A stretch of DNA of 64,000 bases. It comes from Aeoliella straminimaris. Its GTDB lineage: Bacteria; Planctomycetota; Planctomycetia; Pirellulales; Lacipirellulaceae. The stretch spans positions 1 through 64,000 of the forward strand of contig NZ_JAMXLR010000076.1 in the NCBI RefSeq assembly GCF_024054565.1, written 5' to 3'. Shown in pieces: positions 33,715 to 42,726 of the stretch. Position 1 is the stretch's first letter. Every line of letters starts with the position of its first letter. Below the pieces are notes generated by a model. It searched no databases, had not been told where the DNA came from, and was given only the letters and a program-made list of their open reading frames with translations. The position numbers and the translations under genes are program-made.

Positions 33715-36309
33715 TTAAGACACCCGCTTCTCGGCCGTGCTCGACATCCGACGTGCTGGCCCCGCATGAACCAGATATCGAAGCGATAACTCGCGCGATA
33801 GATTCTGCAAATCCTGATCGAGCGTTTCGAGCAATTCGGCAAGTCGCTGCTGCTCGCCAACGCTGTACGCTTCGCATGTTCCCATGACGTCGACCATGCG
33901 AACGGCGTGAACCATCGAAAGGATCAGCCGCTCGTGGGGCAGGTAACCGGCTGGGTAGTCCTCACCCGGTAGTTGTTTGCTGACCTTCTCCACGGTAAGG
34001 AGCTGGTAGGCGATACTGCGGGGATTCGATTCGTCGGTAAGCAACAAGTCGACCACGGCCGACAATTGCAGATTCGCTCGATACCGTGAGCGATAGGTCA
34101 TCACGCTGTCGGCGATCTCGAGCAAAGCGTCTAACACCTCGCTGGAGGGTGGCGGCGAGTCGATCAGGCAGCTCTGCAGCAGTCCCACGGTCTGTAAAGC
34201 CCGTTCCAGGCGTCGACCTAGTTCGAGGAACCGGAATACGTGCGAACGAGTCATGCTCTCCAGGCACATGCCCTCGATGGCAGCTAGCTGAACCACCAGA
34301 CGGTTGAGCATGCTTAGCAGATCGGTCAGGTCGAGCGGTCCGTCTTTGGGCACGCAGAAGGTCTGGTCGATGCGAACCAGGACCCGCCAGGAGTCGGTGG
34401 AAAGACGGTCTCGGACCAACGATGCGGTGCGGAACATGTTGTTTAGCACCGAACGGATGGAACCGACCTGCTCGCGATCAAACACCAAGTCGGGCAGGGC
34501 CTCCTCGAGCTGCGGCATGTGATGGCGAATATCTTCCAAGGCAAAATCGGGCTCGATTTGCCCCTGCGACGCCAAAGCTCGCAGCAAACCGGTCGGTACG
34601 GCGGTCGGCCCGACGGCCATCTCGCTGGTCAGCCGCAGCACAAATGTGCGGAGTTGCCGGGCCGAGGCGTCGGCTCGCTCGATCTGTCGTCCCAGCCAAA
34701 AGATGTTGTCCGCCACGCGGCTGGGAAGTTCGGTCGCCGTGCGACGAATCTCGATCGCTTCTTCCTTGGTGGAGAGTAGCGTAACGTGGTCCACAGGTTG
34801 CGAACTGAGCACCCAGGCGTCCTTGCTTCCCTTCGAGGCCGGAATCGCCAGCGGAGGGGGAGAGCTGGCATCGCTGGTGCGGGCCAGACCTCCGGGCAGC
34901 ACGCTGTACGAGTCGCCCGTCGCCACGGCAAACGAACGCAGCACCATATGGGCCGTGCCCGCGGTACCCTGATCCCAGGTGGGCACCGTGGAAAGCTTCA
35001 AACGCTCCTGCGCGACAAAGCGGGTTGGATGCGAACGAATCCGATCGGCCAATTCGCTCGGTAGTACGGAGTTGAGCTGTTTGTCGGCGTCGTAGCCGGT
35101 ACCGCGGGATCGGTAGGCCTGCGAGACCACCAACTGTTGCGGATTGCTCAGCACTCGATCGAGCGATGGAGCTTCGCCACACCACCAGGTGGCCACCCCC
35201 GGCAGGATTGGGTCCTGGTTCAAGAAGAATCGGCACAACCGTGGCAGGAAAGCCATGAACGCAGGCGATTCGACCAGTCCGCTGCCAAGCGGGTTGATGA
35301 CGGAGACTTCGCCGTCCCGCGACGAGTTCAGGAGTCCTGCCACGCCTAGGGTTGACTCGTCACTGAACTCCAGCGGATCGCATGCCTCGCTGTTGGGCCG
35401 GCGGACCAGCACATGGATGGGCAGCAACCCGTCGAGCGTCTTCAGCCACACGCGGTTCTCGCGAATGGCCAGGTCGTCGCCCTCTACCAGGGTGTAACCG
35501 AGGTAGCGGGCGAGGTAGGCATCTTCGAAGTAATTCTCGTGTTTGGGACCACGGGTGTAGATGGCAATTCGCGGATTCTCTTCACCGTGTGGCGACAGCT
35601 CCCGCACTTTTTCCTTGAACTGGATGAAGAATGGAGCCAGCCTTTGCACGTTCATACTGCGAAACACGTCGGGCAGCATCCGCGAGATGACCACCCGGTT
35701 CTCCAAAGCAAACCCAATGCCCGAGGGGGCTTCGGTGCGGTCGGCCAAAACCCACCAGCGACCGTCGGGCGAACGTCCCAGGTCCGCTGCGTAGAACGGA
35801 AGATACGATCCGCCGGGCGGTGTCTGGCTGTGAAACGGCAATCGGAACCCCGGATGCCCAAACAGCAATTCGGCAGGCAGCACACCGTCCTTGATCAGAC
35901 GTTGCGGTCCCAGCAAGTCGCCGAGTGTCAACTGCAGCACCTCGGCCCGCTGTGCGATGCCTGCGGAAACGTGTTTCCATTCCGCCTCGTCGATCAACAT
36001 CGGCAGGGCGTCGAGGTCCCACGGCCGGGCATTGTCCTCCGGATCGCCGTACGCGCTGTACGAAACACCGTTTTCATAGATCAGATGTTGCGAATGCTCC
36101 CACCGGCGGGTGAACTCGCTGGCGCCCATGGTGTTAAGCAGTTGGGAGAACTTGTCCCAACCGGGGCGCCGCCGGCCATCGGGGGAGGTCAACTCGTCAA
36201 ATCGCCCCGCTTCTGCCTGGTAGCCGGCAAACAGATTGTCCGTGCCCGTCGGTGGCGCTACCGACGGGCCGGTCGGAGGTCCCACCGTGGACTGCTGTTG
36301 GCTTTGCAT
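33715..36309 (-). CDS. circularly permuted ATP-grasp (degenerate) fused to alpha-E domain
   Basis: The 864-residue protein joins a circularly permuted ATP-grasp type 2 domain (about 40-490, WEHSQHLIYENGVSYSAYGD, APSGIGFALENR, STLGVAGLLNS) to an alpha-E (DUF403) helical domain (about 535-850, ELPSRVADNIFWLGRQIERAD). Compared with the free-standing paralogue in the same operon, the nucleotide-binding segment VVKPTNESGGYG is replaced by VVSQAYRSRGTGY (about 394-406), and the ED before the CPSG motif is changed to AD. The lysine and glycine loop needed for ATP are therefore missing, and this copy is probably inactive or works only with the active copy. An N-terminal Gln/Pro/Thr-rich stretch of about 25 residues precedes the domain. 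It begins 13 bases after the transglutaminase/DUF2126 gene. Confidence 0.9.
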   Translation of the reverse strand: MQSQQQSTVGPPTGPSVAPPTGTDNLFAGYQAEAGRFDELTSPDGRRRPGWDKFSQLLNTMGASEFTRRWEHSQHLIYENGVSYSAYGDPEDNARPWDLDALPMLIDEAEWKHVSAGIAQRAEVLQLTLGDLLGPQRLIKDGVLPAELLFGHPGFRLPFHSQTPPGGSYLPFYAADLGRSPDGRWWVLADRTEAPSGIGFALENRVVISRMLPDVFRSMNVQRLAPFFIQFKEKVRELSPHGEENPRIAIYTRGPKHENYFEDAYLARYLGYTLVEGDDLAIRENRVWLKTLDGLLPIHVLVRRPNSEACDPLEFSDESTLGVAGLLNSSRDGEVSVINPLGSGLVESPAFMAFLPRLCRFFLNQDPILPGVATWWCGEAPSLDRVLSNPQQLVVSQAYRSRGTGYDADKQLNSVLPSELADRIRSHPTRFVAQERLKLSTVPTWDQGTAGTAHMVLRSFAVATGDSYSVLPGGLARTSDASSPPPLAIPASKGSKDAWVLSSQPVDHVTLLSTKEEAIEIRRTATELPSRVADNIFWLGRQIERADASARQLRTFVLRLTSEMAVGPTAVPTGLLRALASQGQIEPDFALEDIRHHMPQLEEALPDLVFDREQVGSIRSVLNNMFRTASLVRDRLSTDSWRVLVRIDQTFCVPKDGPLDLTDLLSMLNRLVVQLAAIEGMCLESMTRSHVFRFLELGRRLERALQTVGLLQSCLIDSPPPSSEVLDALLEIADSVMTYRSRYRANLQLSAVVDLLLTDESNPRSIAYQLLTVEKVSKQLPGEDYPAGYLPHERLILSMVHAVRMVDVMGTCEAYSVGEQQRLAELLETLDQDLQNLSRELSLRYLVHAGPARRMSSTAEKRVS

Positions 36310-36322
36310 TGCTGCTCACTGA

Positions 36323-39300
36323 TCAGTGCTGGCCGCGCCGGAGATCGAGTGTCAGCGGAAACTCGCGGCTAGGTATCTCTGGAGCAATTGTACCACCCAC
36401 CGGCGTGTGGCCAAAGCCGAAGAACCGGGTGGCCCTTCGGCTCTCCGCTTCGAGGGCGTTGACTGGGAAGGTGGAAGGGTTTAATCCGCCTGGATGGCCG
36501 GTGTGGTACTGACAACCGCCAATCGAGCGACCCAACCACTCGTCGAACAGGTCGAACACCAGCGGGCCGTGGACGGGAATCGTCGGGTGCAAGCAATTGG
36601 GGGGCTGCCAGGCGCGGAAGCGGATGCCCGCCACAAACTCACCTTCCACACCCGTAGGATGCAGCGGCACGCGGCGACTGTTACAACTCAAGATGTAACG
36701 AGGATCGGTCAGACCCTGCACCAGCACTTGCATTCGCTCGAGAGACGAATCGACGTAGCGAGCGGTGTAGCCACCGCCGGGTTCTTCGCCCAGTACGTAC
36801 CACGGTTCCATTGCCCGGCGGAGTTCCACTTTCACGCCACGTTGCGTGAAGTTGCCAATGAACGGGTAACGGAACTCGTGATGGGCAGCAAACCACTCAG
36901 ACTCTATTGGAAATCCTGCTTTCTGGGTCTCTTCGATCACGTCCTCGAAGTCCTGCCAGATAAAGTGAGGCAGCATCCAGCGATCGTGAATCGTGGTATT
37001 CCAGCTAACCAGTTCCTCTTCGTACGGCTTTTCCCAGAATCGGGCTACCAGGGCACGAATAAGCAACTGTTGAGTGAGGCTCATCCGGGCATGCGGAGGC
37101 ATCTCGAACGCACGGAACTCCACCAGGCCCAAACGGCCGGAAGTCGAGTCGGGCGAGAACAGTTTGTCGATGCAGAACTCGGAGCGGTGCGTGTTGCCGG
37201 TGCCATCGACCAAAAGGTGGCGGAAAATGCGGTCCACCAACCAAGGCTGTACCGTTTGTCCCGACTTAATTTGTTCGAAGGCAATGTTCAGTTCATAGAT
37301 CGAGTCGCTGCGGGTTTCGTCCACCCGTGGCGCCTGGCTCGTCGGACCGATGAACTTGCCCGAGAACATGTACGAGAGCGAAGGGTGGTTCAACCAGTAG
37401 CCAACAAAGCTCTTGAGCAAATCGGGACGACGCAGCCAGGGGCTGTCCGCCGGGGTCGATCCTCCCAGTACGACGTGGTTGCCGCCCCCGGTACCGGTGT
37501 GTGAACCGTCGAGGTCGAATTTCTCGGTGCCCAGGCGAGTTTGCCGAGCGTCTTCGTACACACCGGTCGTGATATCAACCAACTCGCTCCAGTCGTGTGC
37601 GGGATGCACGTTAACTTCGATAACACCCGGATCGGGAGTGACCTTGATGTGTTGGATGCGCGGATCGTGCGGGGGCAAGTAGCCTTCGACCACCACCGGC
37701 AGGTCGAGCGACTGAGCGGTATCTTCCACAGCCGTAATTAGGTCGAGGAACACCTCGACCCGATCGATTGGCGGCATGAAGATGTGCAGTTTTCCTTCGC
37801 GGGGCTCGATGCACATGGCGGTGCGGACAACGTCGGCCGGATCGTCGTATTGGGTGTCGACCGCAAACAGCGGAGCGTCACCGGCGTCGGGAGATGAGGA
37901 GTCGCCGCTCTCGTGCCAACCATTTTGACCAGGACCACCGCGATCGCCACTGTGGCCGCCGGGCGTGCCCTCACCACCCACGCCGGCGTATTGCTGCACG
38001 GGGGTGGCGCGACGCGCAATGCGGGCTCGTTCGCGAATCACCGAAGTGCCGCTGCTGAACCAGTCTTCGCGGTTGCGAAATTGCTTATGACTGGGCAGGT
38101 CGGCGAGTGCGACCATCGGGTCTTGTTCGAAGAAATCGATCGGATATTCGGGCGCGCTTTCGTATAGCAATGACTGCAGCGGCAGCCGGAAACCCATCGG
38201 CGAGTCGCCGGGAATCAGCAGCAGCTCGTCGCTGCGGACAACCCAGTGGCCGCTCTGCCAGCAGGGCGTTGGTTCCCACCAGCGATACTGCAGGGGCAGG
38301 ACCATCCCAACCGGGCTGGTGATTCCCTGTTCAAACACTCGTGCCACGCGCTCGCGTTCTTCGATGTCTTCGAGCTTCGAATCGTGCACGTCGACGTTCG
38401 GCGGTAATCGCCGTTCGCGCCAGGTGTAGTACATGGCGTCCTCGAACCCGTGGATCGCGTGCTCGGGATTGACCTGCAGTCGTTCGGCCAGGGCGCGGGC
38501 GAACTTTTGGGCGTGCTCGACGGTGTGGCCGTAATCGGTGTTTACGTCGGCCAACAGCGCCTGATTCTGCCAGATCGGTTGGCCGTCCTTGCGCCAGTAG
38601 CAATGCATGGCCCAGCGTGGCAGCGACTCGCCTGGGTACCACTTTCCTTGTCCAAAGTGCAGCAAGCCAAACGGGGCAAAGCGGTCACGCAGTTTGAGCA
38701 GCAGGCTGCTAGCCAGGCGTTTTTTGTTGGGACCAACGGCAGCGGTTTGCCATTCCTCGCCGTCCATGTCGTCGATCGATACAAAGGTAGGCTCGCCCCC
38801 CATCGTCAGTCGAACGTCGTCCTCGTGCAGATGGCGATCAATCTCGTGCCCGAGCGCCTCGATCTTAGCCCATTGTTCTTCAGTGTAGGGCTTGGTGACG
38901 CGGGGGTCTTCGTGGATTCGCTCCACCGACATTTCGAAGTCGAATGTCACCTTGCATTCGTCAAGCGCGCCGGTGATGGGGGCGGCCGAAATGGGGTGTG
39001 GCGTACAGGCCAGCGGAATGTGGCCTTCGCCCGTCAGCAGACCAGAGGTCGGATCGAGCCCCACCCAACCGGCGCCCGGCAAGTAGACCTCGGTCCAGGC
39101 ATGCAGGTCGGTAAAGTCGGCCTGCGGACCTTCGGGACCTTCGAGTGGCTTTTGGTCGGCCACCAGTTGGATCAGATACCCGGACACAAACCGGGACGCG
39201 AAACCGAGGTGCCGTAACGCCTGGGTCAGCAGCCACGCCGAATCGCGGCACGAACCGCTACCTAGTTCGAGCGTTTGCTCGGGCGTCTGGACGCCTGGCT

Positions 39301-39787
39301 CCATGCGGACCAGGTAGGCGATGTCGTTCTGCAGGCGTTGGTTCAGGTCGACCAGGAAGTCGATTGTCTTCCGCGGTGTGCGGTCGATCGAAGCCAGCAG
39401 GGCGTAAAAATTTGGGCCCGCAGGACCCGTGGCGAAGTACGGCTTGAGGTCGTCCAGCACGTCGGCCGAGTACTTGAACGGGTATTCTTCGGCGTCGGGT
39501 TCCAGGAAGAAATCGAACGGATTAATGGACGACAGGTTGGCCACCAGGTCGACTTCGACCGAAAGGTTCTCTACCGAGTTGGGGAATACGCAGCGGGCCA
39601 GGTAGTTGCCAAACGGGTCCTGTTGCCAGTTGAAGAAGTGGTCGTCCGGTTCTACCTTCAGCGAGTAACTCTCGATAGGAGTGCGGCTGTGTACGGCAGG
39701 CCGCAGACGGATTACCTGCGGACCAAGCGAGATACGCCGGTCGTAGTGGTAAACGGTTTTGTGATGTAGGGCGACTCGGATACTCAT
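36323..39787 (-). CDS. transglutaminase-like/DUF2126 fusion protein
   Basis: The 1154-residue protein has an N-terminal transglutaminase-like unit with Cys180 (GSGSCRDSAWLL), His229 (TDLHAWTEVYLP) and Asp245 (VGLDPTSG). From about residue 290 follows a long DUF2126 region (DDVRLTMGGEPTFVSIDD, WYPGESLPRWAMHCYWRKDG, FDLDGSHTGTGGGNHVVLGG, and a C-terminal RAWQPPNCLHPTIPVHGPLVFDL). DUF2126 has been grouped with glutamine-synthetase-like amidoligases (COOH-NH2 ligases), so this single chain may both cut or transfer and ligate a peptide bond. The length is that of the family (about 1100 residues). A Gly/Ser-rich linker near residues 588-628 separates sub-regions. It starts 38 bases after the alpha-E gene and is the largest member of the operon. 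Confidence 0.92.
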   Translation of the reverse strand: MSIRVALHHKTVYHYDRRISLGPQVIRLRPAVHSRTPIESYSLKVEPDDHFFNWQQDPFGNYLARCVFPNSVENLSVEVDLVANLSSINPFDFFLEPDAEEYPFKYSADVLDDLKPYFATGPAGPNFYALLASIDRTPRKTIDFLVDLNQRLQNDIAYLVRMEPGVQTPEQTLELGSGSCRDSAWLLTQALRHLGFASRFVSGYLIQLVADQKPLEGPEGPQADFTDLHAWTEVYLPGAGWVGLDPTSGLLTGEGHIPLACTPHPISAAPITGALDECKVTFDFEMSVERIHEDPRVTKPYTEEQWAKIEALGHEIDRHLHEDDVRLTMGGEPTFVSIDDMDGEEWQTAAVGPNKKRLASSLLLKLRDRFAPFGLLHFGQGKWYPGESLPRWAMHCYWRKDGQPIWQNQALLADVNTDYGHTVEHAQKFARALAERLQVNPEHAIHGFEDAMYYTWRERRLPPNVDVHDSKLEDIEERERVARVFEQGITSPVGMVLPLQYRWWEPTPCWQSGHWVVRSDELLLIPGDSPMGFRLPLQSLLYESAPEYPIDFFEQDPMVALADLPSHKQFRNREDWFSSGTSVIRERARIARRATPVQQYAGVGGEGTPGGHSGDRGGPGQNGWHESGDSSSPDAGDAPLFAVDTQYDDPADVVRTAMCIEPREGKLHIFMPPIDRVEVFLDLITAVEDTAQSLDLPVVVEGYLPPHDPRIQHIKVTPDPGVIEVNVHPAHDWSELVDITTGVYEDARQTRLGTEKFDLDGSHTGTGGGNHVVLGGSTPADSPWLRRPDLLKSFVGYWLNHPSLSYMFSGKFIGPTSQAPRVDETRSDSIYELNIAFEQIKSGQTVQPWLVDRIFRHLLVDGTGNTHRSEFCIDKLFSPDSTSGRLGLVEFRAFEMPPHARMSLTQQLLIRALVARFWEKPYEEELVSWNTTIHDRWMLPHFIWQDFEDVIEETQKAGFPIESEWFAAHHEFRYPFIGNFTQRGVKVELRRAMEPWYVLGEEPGGGYTARYVDSSLERMQVLVQGLTDPRYILSCNSRRVPLHPTGVEGEFVAGIRFRAWQPPNCLHPTIPVHGPLVFDLFDEWLGRSIGGCQYHTGHPGGLNPSTFPVNALEAESRRATRFFGFGHTPVGGTIAPEIPSREFPLTLDLRRGQH

Positions 39788-39825
39788 GGTGAGATTTGCT
39801 CAAGAAGAAGCGGACGATCCGTCGC

Positions 39826-40815
39826 CTAGGAACTGGATTGTGTTTGCGATTGAGACGCCTCGGTAGTATTTGTCGGCAATCGAAAGAAATCGTTGTGGAT
39901 CGCTATTCCCAATTCGTTCAAATGTAATTGGAACTGGTCGATATATTCGTGCATTCCCTGCCGAATGATATCTTCGATACTGGTGTAGTCGAGCTCCATC
40001 CGCTGACGCCCCATCAGTTGCTCGCAGCGGCACTTGAAGGTGCCTTGGGCGGAGCCGGTGATGTGGCACAGGGAGTCCTGGGCACGCACGATGCAGAAAT
40101 GGACCGCTCGGGGAAAATCGCGATCCAACACCAGGAATCGGGCAACGTTGTTGGGGGTGATGGGCCCATGCACGCGGCGGTACATGGTCAGGGCGCTGGC
40201 CGAGCGTAGCAGGGCGGACCAGCGGACCACGTCGAGGCTGGAGCCGACGTCCTTGGCCGAGGGCAGCAGGAGATAGTACTGCACGTCCACAATTCGCGAG
40301 GTCTTGTCGGCCCGTTCCATTAACCGCCCCATCCGCGCGAAGTGCCAGGCCTCGCCGTGCGACATCGTGGCGTAGGTCTGTCCCAGGATGGTGTGGCTGG
40401 CCTGCTTCACGGCGTCGCAGAACTCGTTGGGCTCGGTCAGCGGTTGTCCCTGGCGAGCCGCTGCGGTGACCATCAGGTAAAAGGTGTTGATCTGCTGCCA
40501 CATCGGCACCGTGATGGTTTCGCGCACACTGCGGGCGTTTTCGCGAGCATTGGCTACGCACGACAGGATCGAATTCGGATTGCGCTTGTCGTATGCCAGG
40601 AATTGCAGCACTGTTTCCCGCGTGGGTTCGCCGTAGAGTTCCTGGAACAGGGACTCGTCGCCTGTCGTGTAGACCAGCGGCGCCCATTGGTGTCCCAGGG
40701 TGGATCCCTCGCCAAGCGTTAAGTTGTAGTTGACGTCGATAAAACGAGCGACGTTTTCCGCCCGCTCGATGTACCTCGCCAACCAATAAACCGCTTCCGC
40801 CACCCGACTAAGCAT
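39826..40815 (-). CDS. alpha-E domain protein (DUF403)
   Basis: The 329-residue all-helical protein starts MLSRVAEAVYWLARYIERAE, which is the conserved beginning of the alpha-E family. It continues with the helical repeats of DUF403 (HGEAWHFARMGRLMERADKTSRIVDVQYY; FLVLDRDFPRAVHFCI). The biochemical role of alpha-E is not known; it is always found with permuted ATP-grasp proteins and is thought to assist them. The frame is open from 40836, but the ATG at 40815 gives the family start and overlaps the ATP-grasp gene by 8 bases, which suggests translational coupling. A Ser/Thr/Gln-rich tail follows the last helix. Confidence 0.92.
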   Translation of the reverse strand: MLSRVAEAVYWLARYIERAENVARFIDVNYNLTLGEGSTLGHQWAPLVYTTGDESLFQELYGEPTRETVLQFLAYDKRNPNSILSCVANARENARSVRETITVPMWQQINTFYLMVTAAARQGQPLTEPNEFCDAVKQASHTILGQTYATMSHGEAWHFARMGRLMERADKTSRIVDVQYYLLLPSAKDVGSSLDVVRWSALLRSASALTMYRRVHGPITPNNVARFLVLDRDFPRAVHFCIVRAQDSLCHITGSAQGTFKCRCEQLMGRQRMELDYTSIEDIIRQGMHEYIDQFQLHLNELGIAIHNDFFRLPTNTTEASQSQTQSSS

Positions 40816-42289
40816 TGCTGGACCCATTCTCCACATGCGCGTTGTGATTGCCGACGGAGTGAGGCCCGTCCGATCTCAAAACCCAAGTATCCTTGCTGCC
40901 GCCGCCCTGCGACGAGTTGACCACCATCGAACCACGGCGCAGGGCCACCCGGGTCAGCCCGCCTGGCATGACATAGATGTCCTTGCCACAGAGCACGAAT
41001 GGTCGGAGGTCGACATGGCGGGGTTCCAGTTTGTCTTCCACCAGCGTCGGCACGGTAGAAAGTTGCAGCATCGGCTGGGCAATGTAGTTGCGCGGATTCG
41101 CCTTGATCAACTCGACGTACTCGTCTCGCTCGGCTTGCGATGCCTGGGGGCCCATCAGGATGCCGTACCCACCCGATTCGTTCGTGGGTTTGACCACCAA
41201 CTCGTCGAGGTGGTGGATCACGTAGTCCCGCTGAGATTCGTCCGAACAGATGTAGGTCGGCACATTCGACAGAATGGCATCCTCGCCCAGGTAGTACTTG
41301 ATGATTTGCGGCACGTACGCATAAACAGCCTTGTCGTCGGCCACACCGGTACCGGGAGCGTTGGCCAGCGTCACGTTACCACGGCGATAAGCGTCGATCA
41401 GTCCCGCCACGCCCAGGCACGAATCCTCACGGAAGCACTTGGGATCGAGAAAGTCGTCGTCGATGCGGCGATAGATCACATCGACGCGCTGCACGCCCTT
41501 GGTGGTCCGCATGTAGACGTAACCATTGTCCACAATCAGGTCGCTGCCTTGCACCAGTTCGACGCCCATCTGTTGAGCGAGGAACGTGTGCTCGAAGTAG
41601 GCCGAGTTGTAGATGCCCGGCGTCAGCACCACGGCCGTCGGGTCGGAAACATGCGGCGGGGCACACTCCAGCATGGTTTGCAGCAGTTGCTCGGGGTACT
41701 CTTCCACCGGAACCACCGACATACCCTCGAACACCTTGGCAAAGGCTCGCTTCATTACCTCGCGGTTCTCCAGCACATAGGAGACTCCCGACGGGCAACG
41801 AAGATTGTCCTCCAGCACGTAAATGGTGCCGTCCGCGTGGCGAATCAGGTCGACACCGCTGATGTGGCACCACACGCCCTGCGGTGGTTTGAAACCGGCC
41901 ATCTGTTCGCGGTAAGTCTTCGCCGATTGCAGCAATTCCCTCGGTACGATGCCATCGCGAAGGATGTGCTGTTCGTTGTAGATATCGGACACGAACAGGT
42001 TGAGCGCGTGGATTCGCTGCTTTAGGCCTTGTTCCACCCGTTGCCATTCGTCCGAATCGATGATGCGAGGCAACAGGTCAAAGGGCCAGACCTTCTCGGT
42101 GCCGTCCTCGTGCCCATAGACGTTGAAGGTGATTCCCATGTTGTGCAGATTTAACTCAGCCGCCTGTTGGCGATTGCGAAGTTCTGCGTCCGGAATTTCC
42201 TGCAACCTCGTGACGAAAGGTTCACAGGCCGTTCGGGGCGCACCCTCTGCGGAGAACATCTCGTCGTAGCCGACAGATTCATAGATCAT
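40808..42289 (-). CDS. circularly permuted ATP-grasp type 2 protein, active-looking copy
   Basis: The 493-residue protein is the first gene of the operon. It has all the ATP-grasp landmarks in permuted order: VLEDNLRCPSGVSYVLENRE (about 158-177), YRRIDDDFLDPKCFREDSCLGVAG, NAPGTGVADDKAVYAYVP, and the nucleotide-binding stretch LVVKPTNESGGYGILMGP with Lys367 and the glycine loop 372-376. The family is predicted to ligate an amino acid or amine to a carboxyl group using ATP, perhaps building a short peptide. The frame is open from 42364; the ATG at 42289 with a GGAAA sequence upstream starts the conserved part. The promoter lies in the 437-base gap shared with the divergent DUF4332 gene. Confidence 0.92.
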   Translation of the reverse strand: MIYESVGYDEMFSAEGAPRTACEPFVTRLQEIPDAELRNRQQAAELNLHNMGITFNVYGHEDGTEKVWPFDLLPRIIDSDEWQRVEQGLKQRIHALNLFVSDIYNEQHILRDGIVPRELLQSAKTYREQMAGFKPPQGVWCHISGVDLIRHADGTIYVLEDNLRCPSGVSYVLENREVMKRAFAKVFEGMSVVPVEEYPEQLLQTMLECAPPHVSDPTAVVLTPGIYNSAYFEHTFLAQQMGVELVQGSDLIVDNGYVYMRTTKGVQRVDVIYRRIDDDFLDPKCFREDSCLGVAGLIDAYRRGNVTLANAPGTGVADDKAVYAYVPQIIKYYLGEDAILSNVPTYICSDESQRDYVIHHLDELVVKPTNESGGYGILMGPQASQAERDEYVELIKANPRNYIAQPMLQLSTVPTLVEDKLEPRHVDLRPFVLCGKDIYVMPGGLTRVALRRGSMVVNSSQGGGSKDTWVLRSDGPHSVGNHNAHVENGSSNA

Positions 42290-42726
42290 GCTGGTTTCCG
42301 CTGGTGGCCGATTCCCTGTTTCTTGCCCGCCGCTCTGCCTAACAAGCGCGCACAAGAAGTCCACATTTCGAGCAGCGTTGCTCGCAGCATCCGAAAATTA
42401 GTCCCGCCGATAGCATCGACTGCATTTTCACGGTCGGTCCTTTTATACAAGCAAGTAACATACCACGATCGTCAAGCGGAGGCCAATCTTGCGGTCTCGC
42501 GAGCCTGGCCATGTGGCGTTGGTCGGGGAACTGGCAGGTAAGCTGGCTGTTTTTAACCCAATCAGTGGATGATGGTGGCAATCGACGTTGCCCATTCCTG
42601 CGAATTTGGGTAGCTTTCGACTTGCCGTCCCCGGTCTCGGTTGGGCGGCGAAGACCTACCCCACCGGCGGCGACCCCGACGCCTCACTGCCGCCTATCCC
42701 GCATGGAAGCAAGGGAAAACCTGGCG
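42290..42726. other. divergent promoter region between the ATP-grasp operon and the DUF4332 gene
   Basis: The gap must carry promoters for both directions. I see no consensus -35/-10 pair and no hairpin with a T-run. The plus-strand frame open from 42511 is the upstream extension of the DUF4332 gene and is rich in Pro and Arg without a domain, so I treat it as non-coding. Confidence 0.45.

Noticed and set aside
40835..42025. 396-codon plus-strand frame opposite the ATP-grasp gene
   Set aside because: It is fully antisense to a gene with well-conserved ATP-grasp motifs; the His/Val-rich product is typical of antisense frames.
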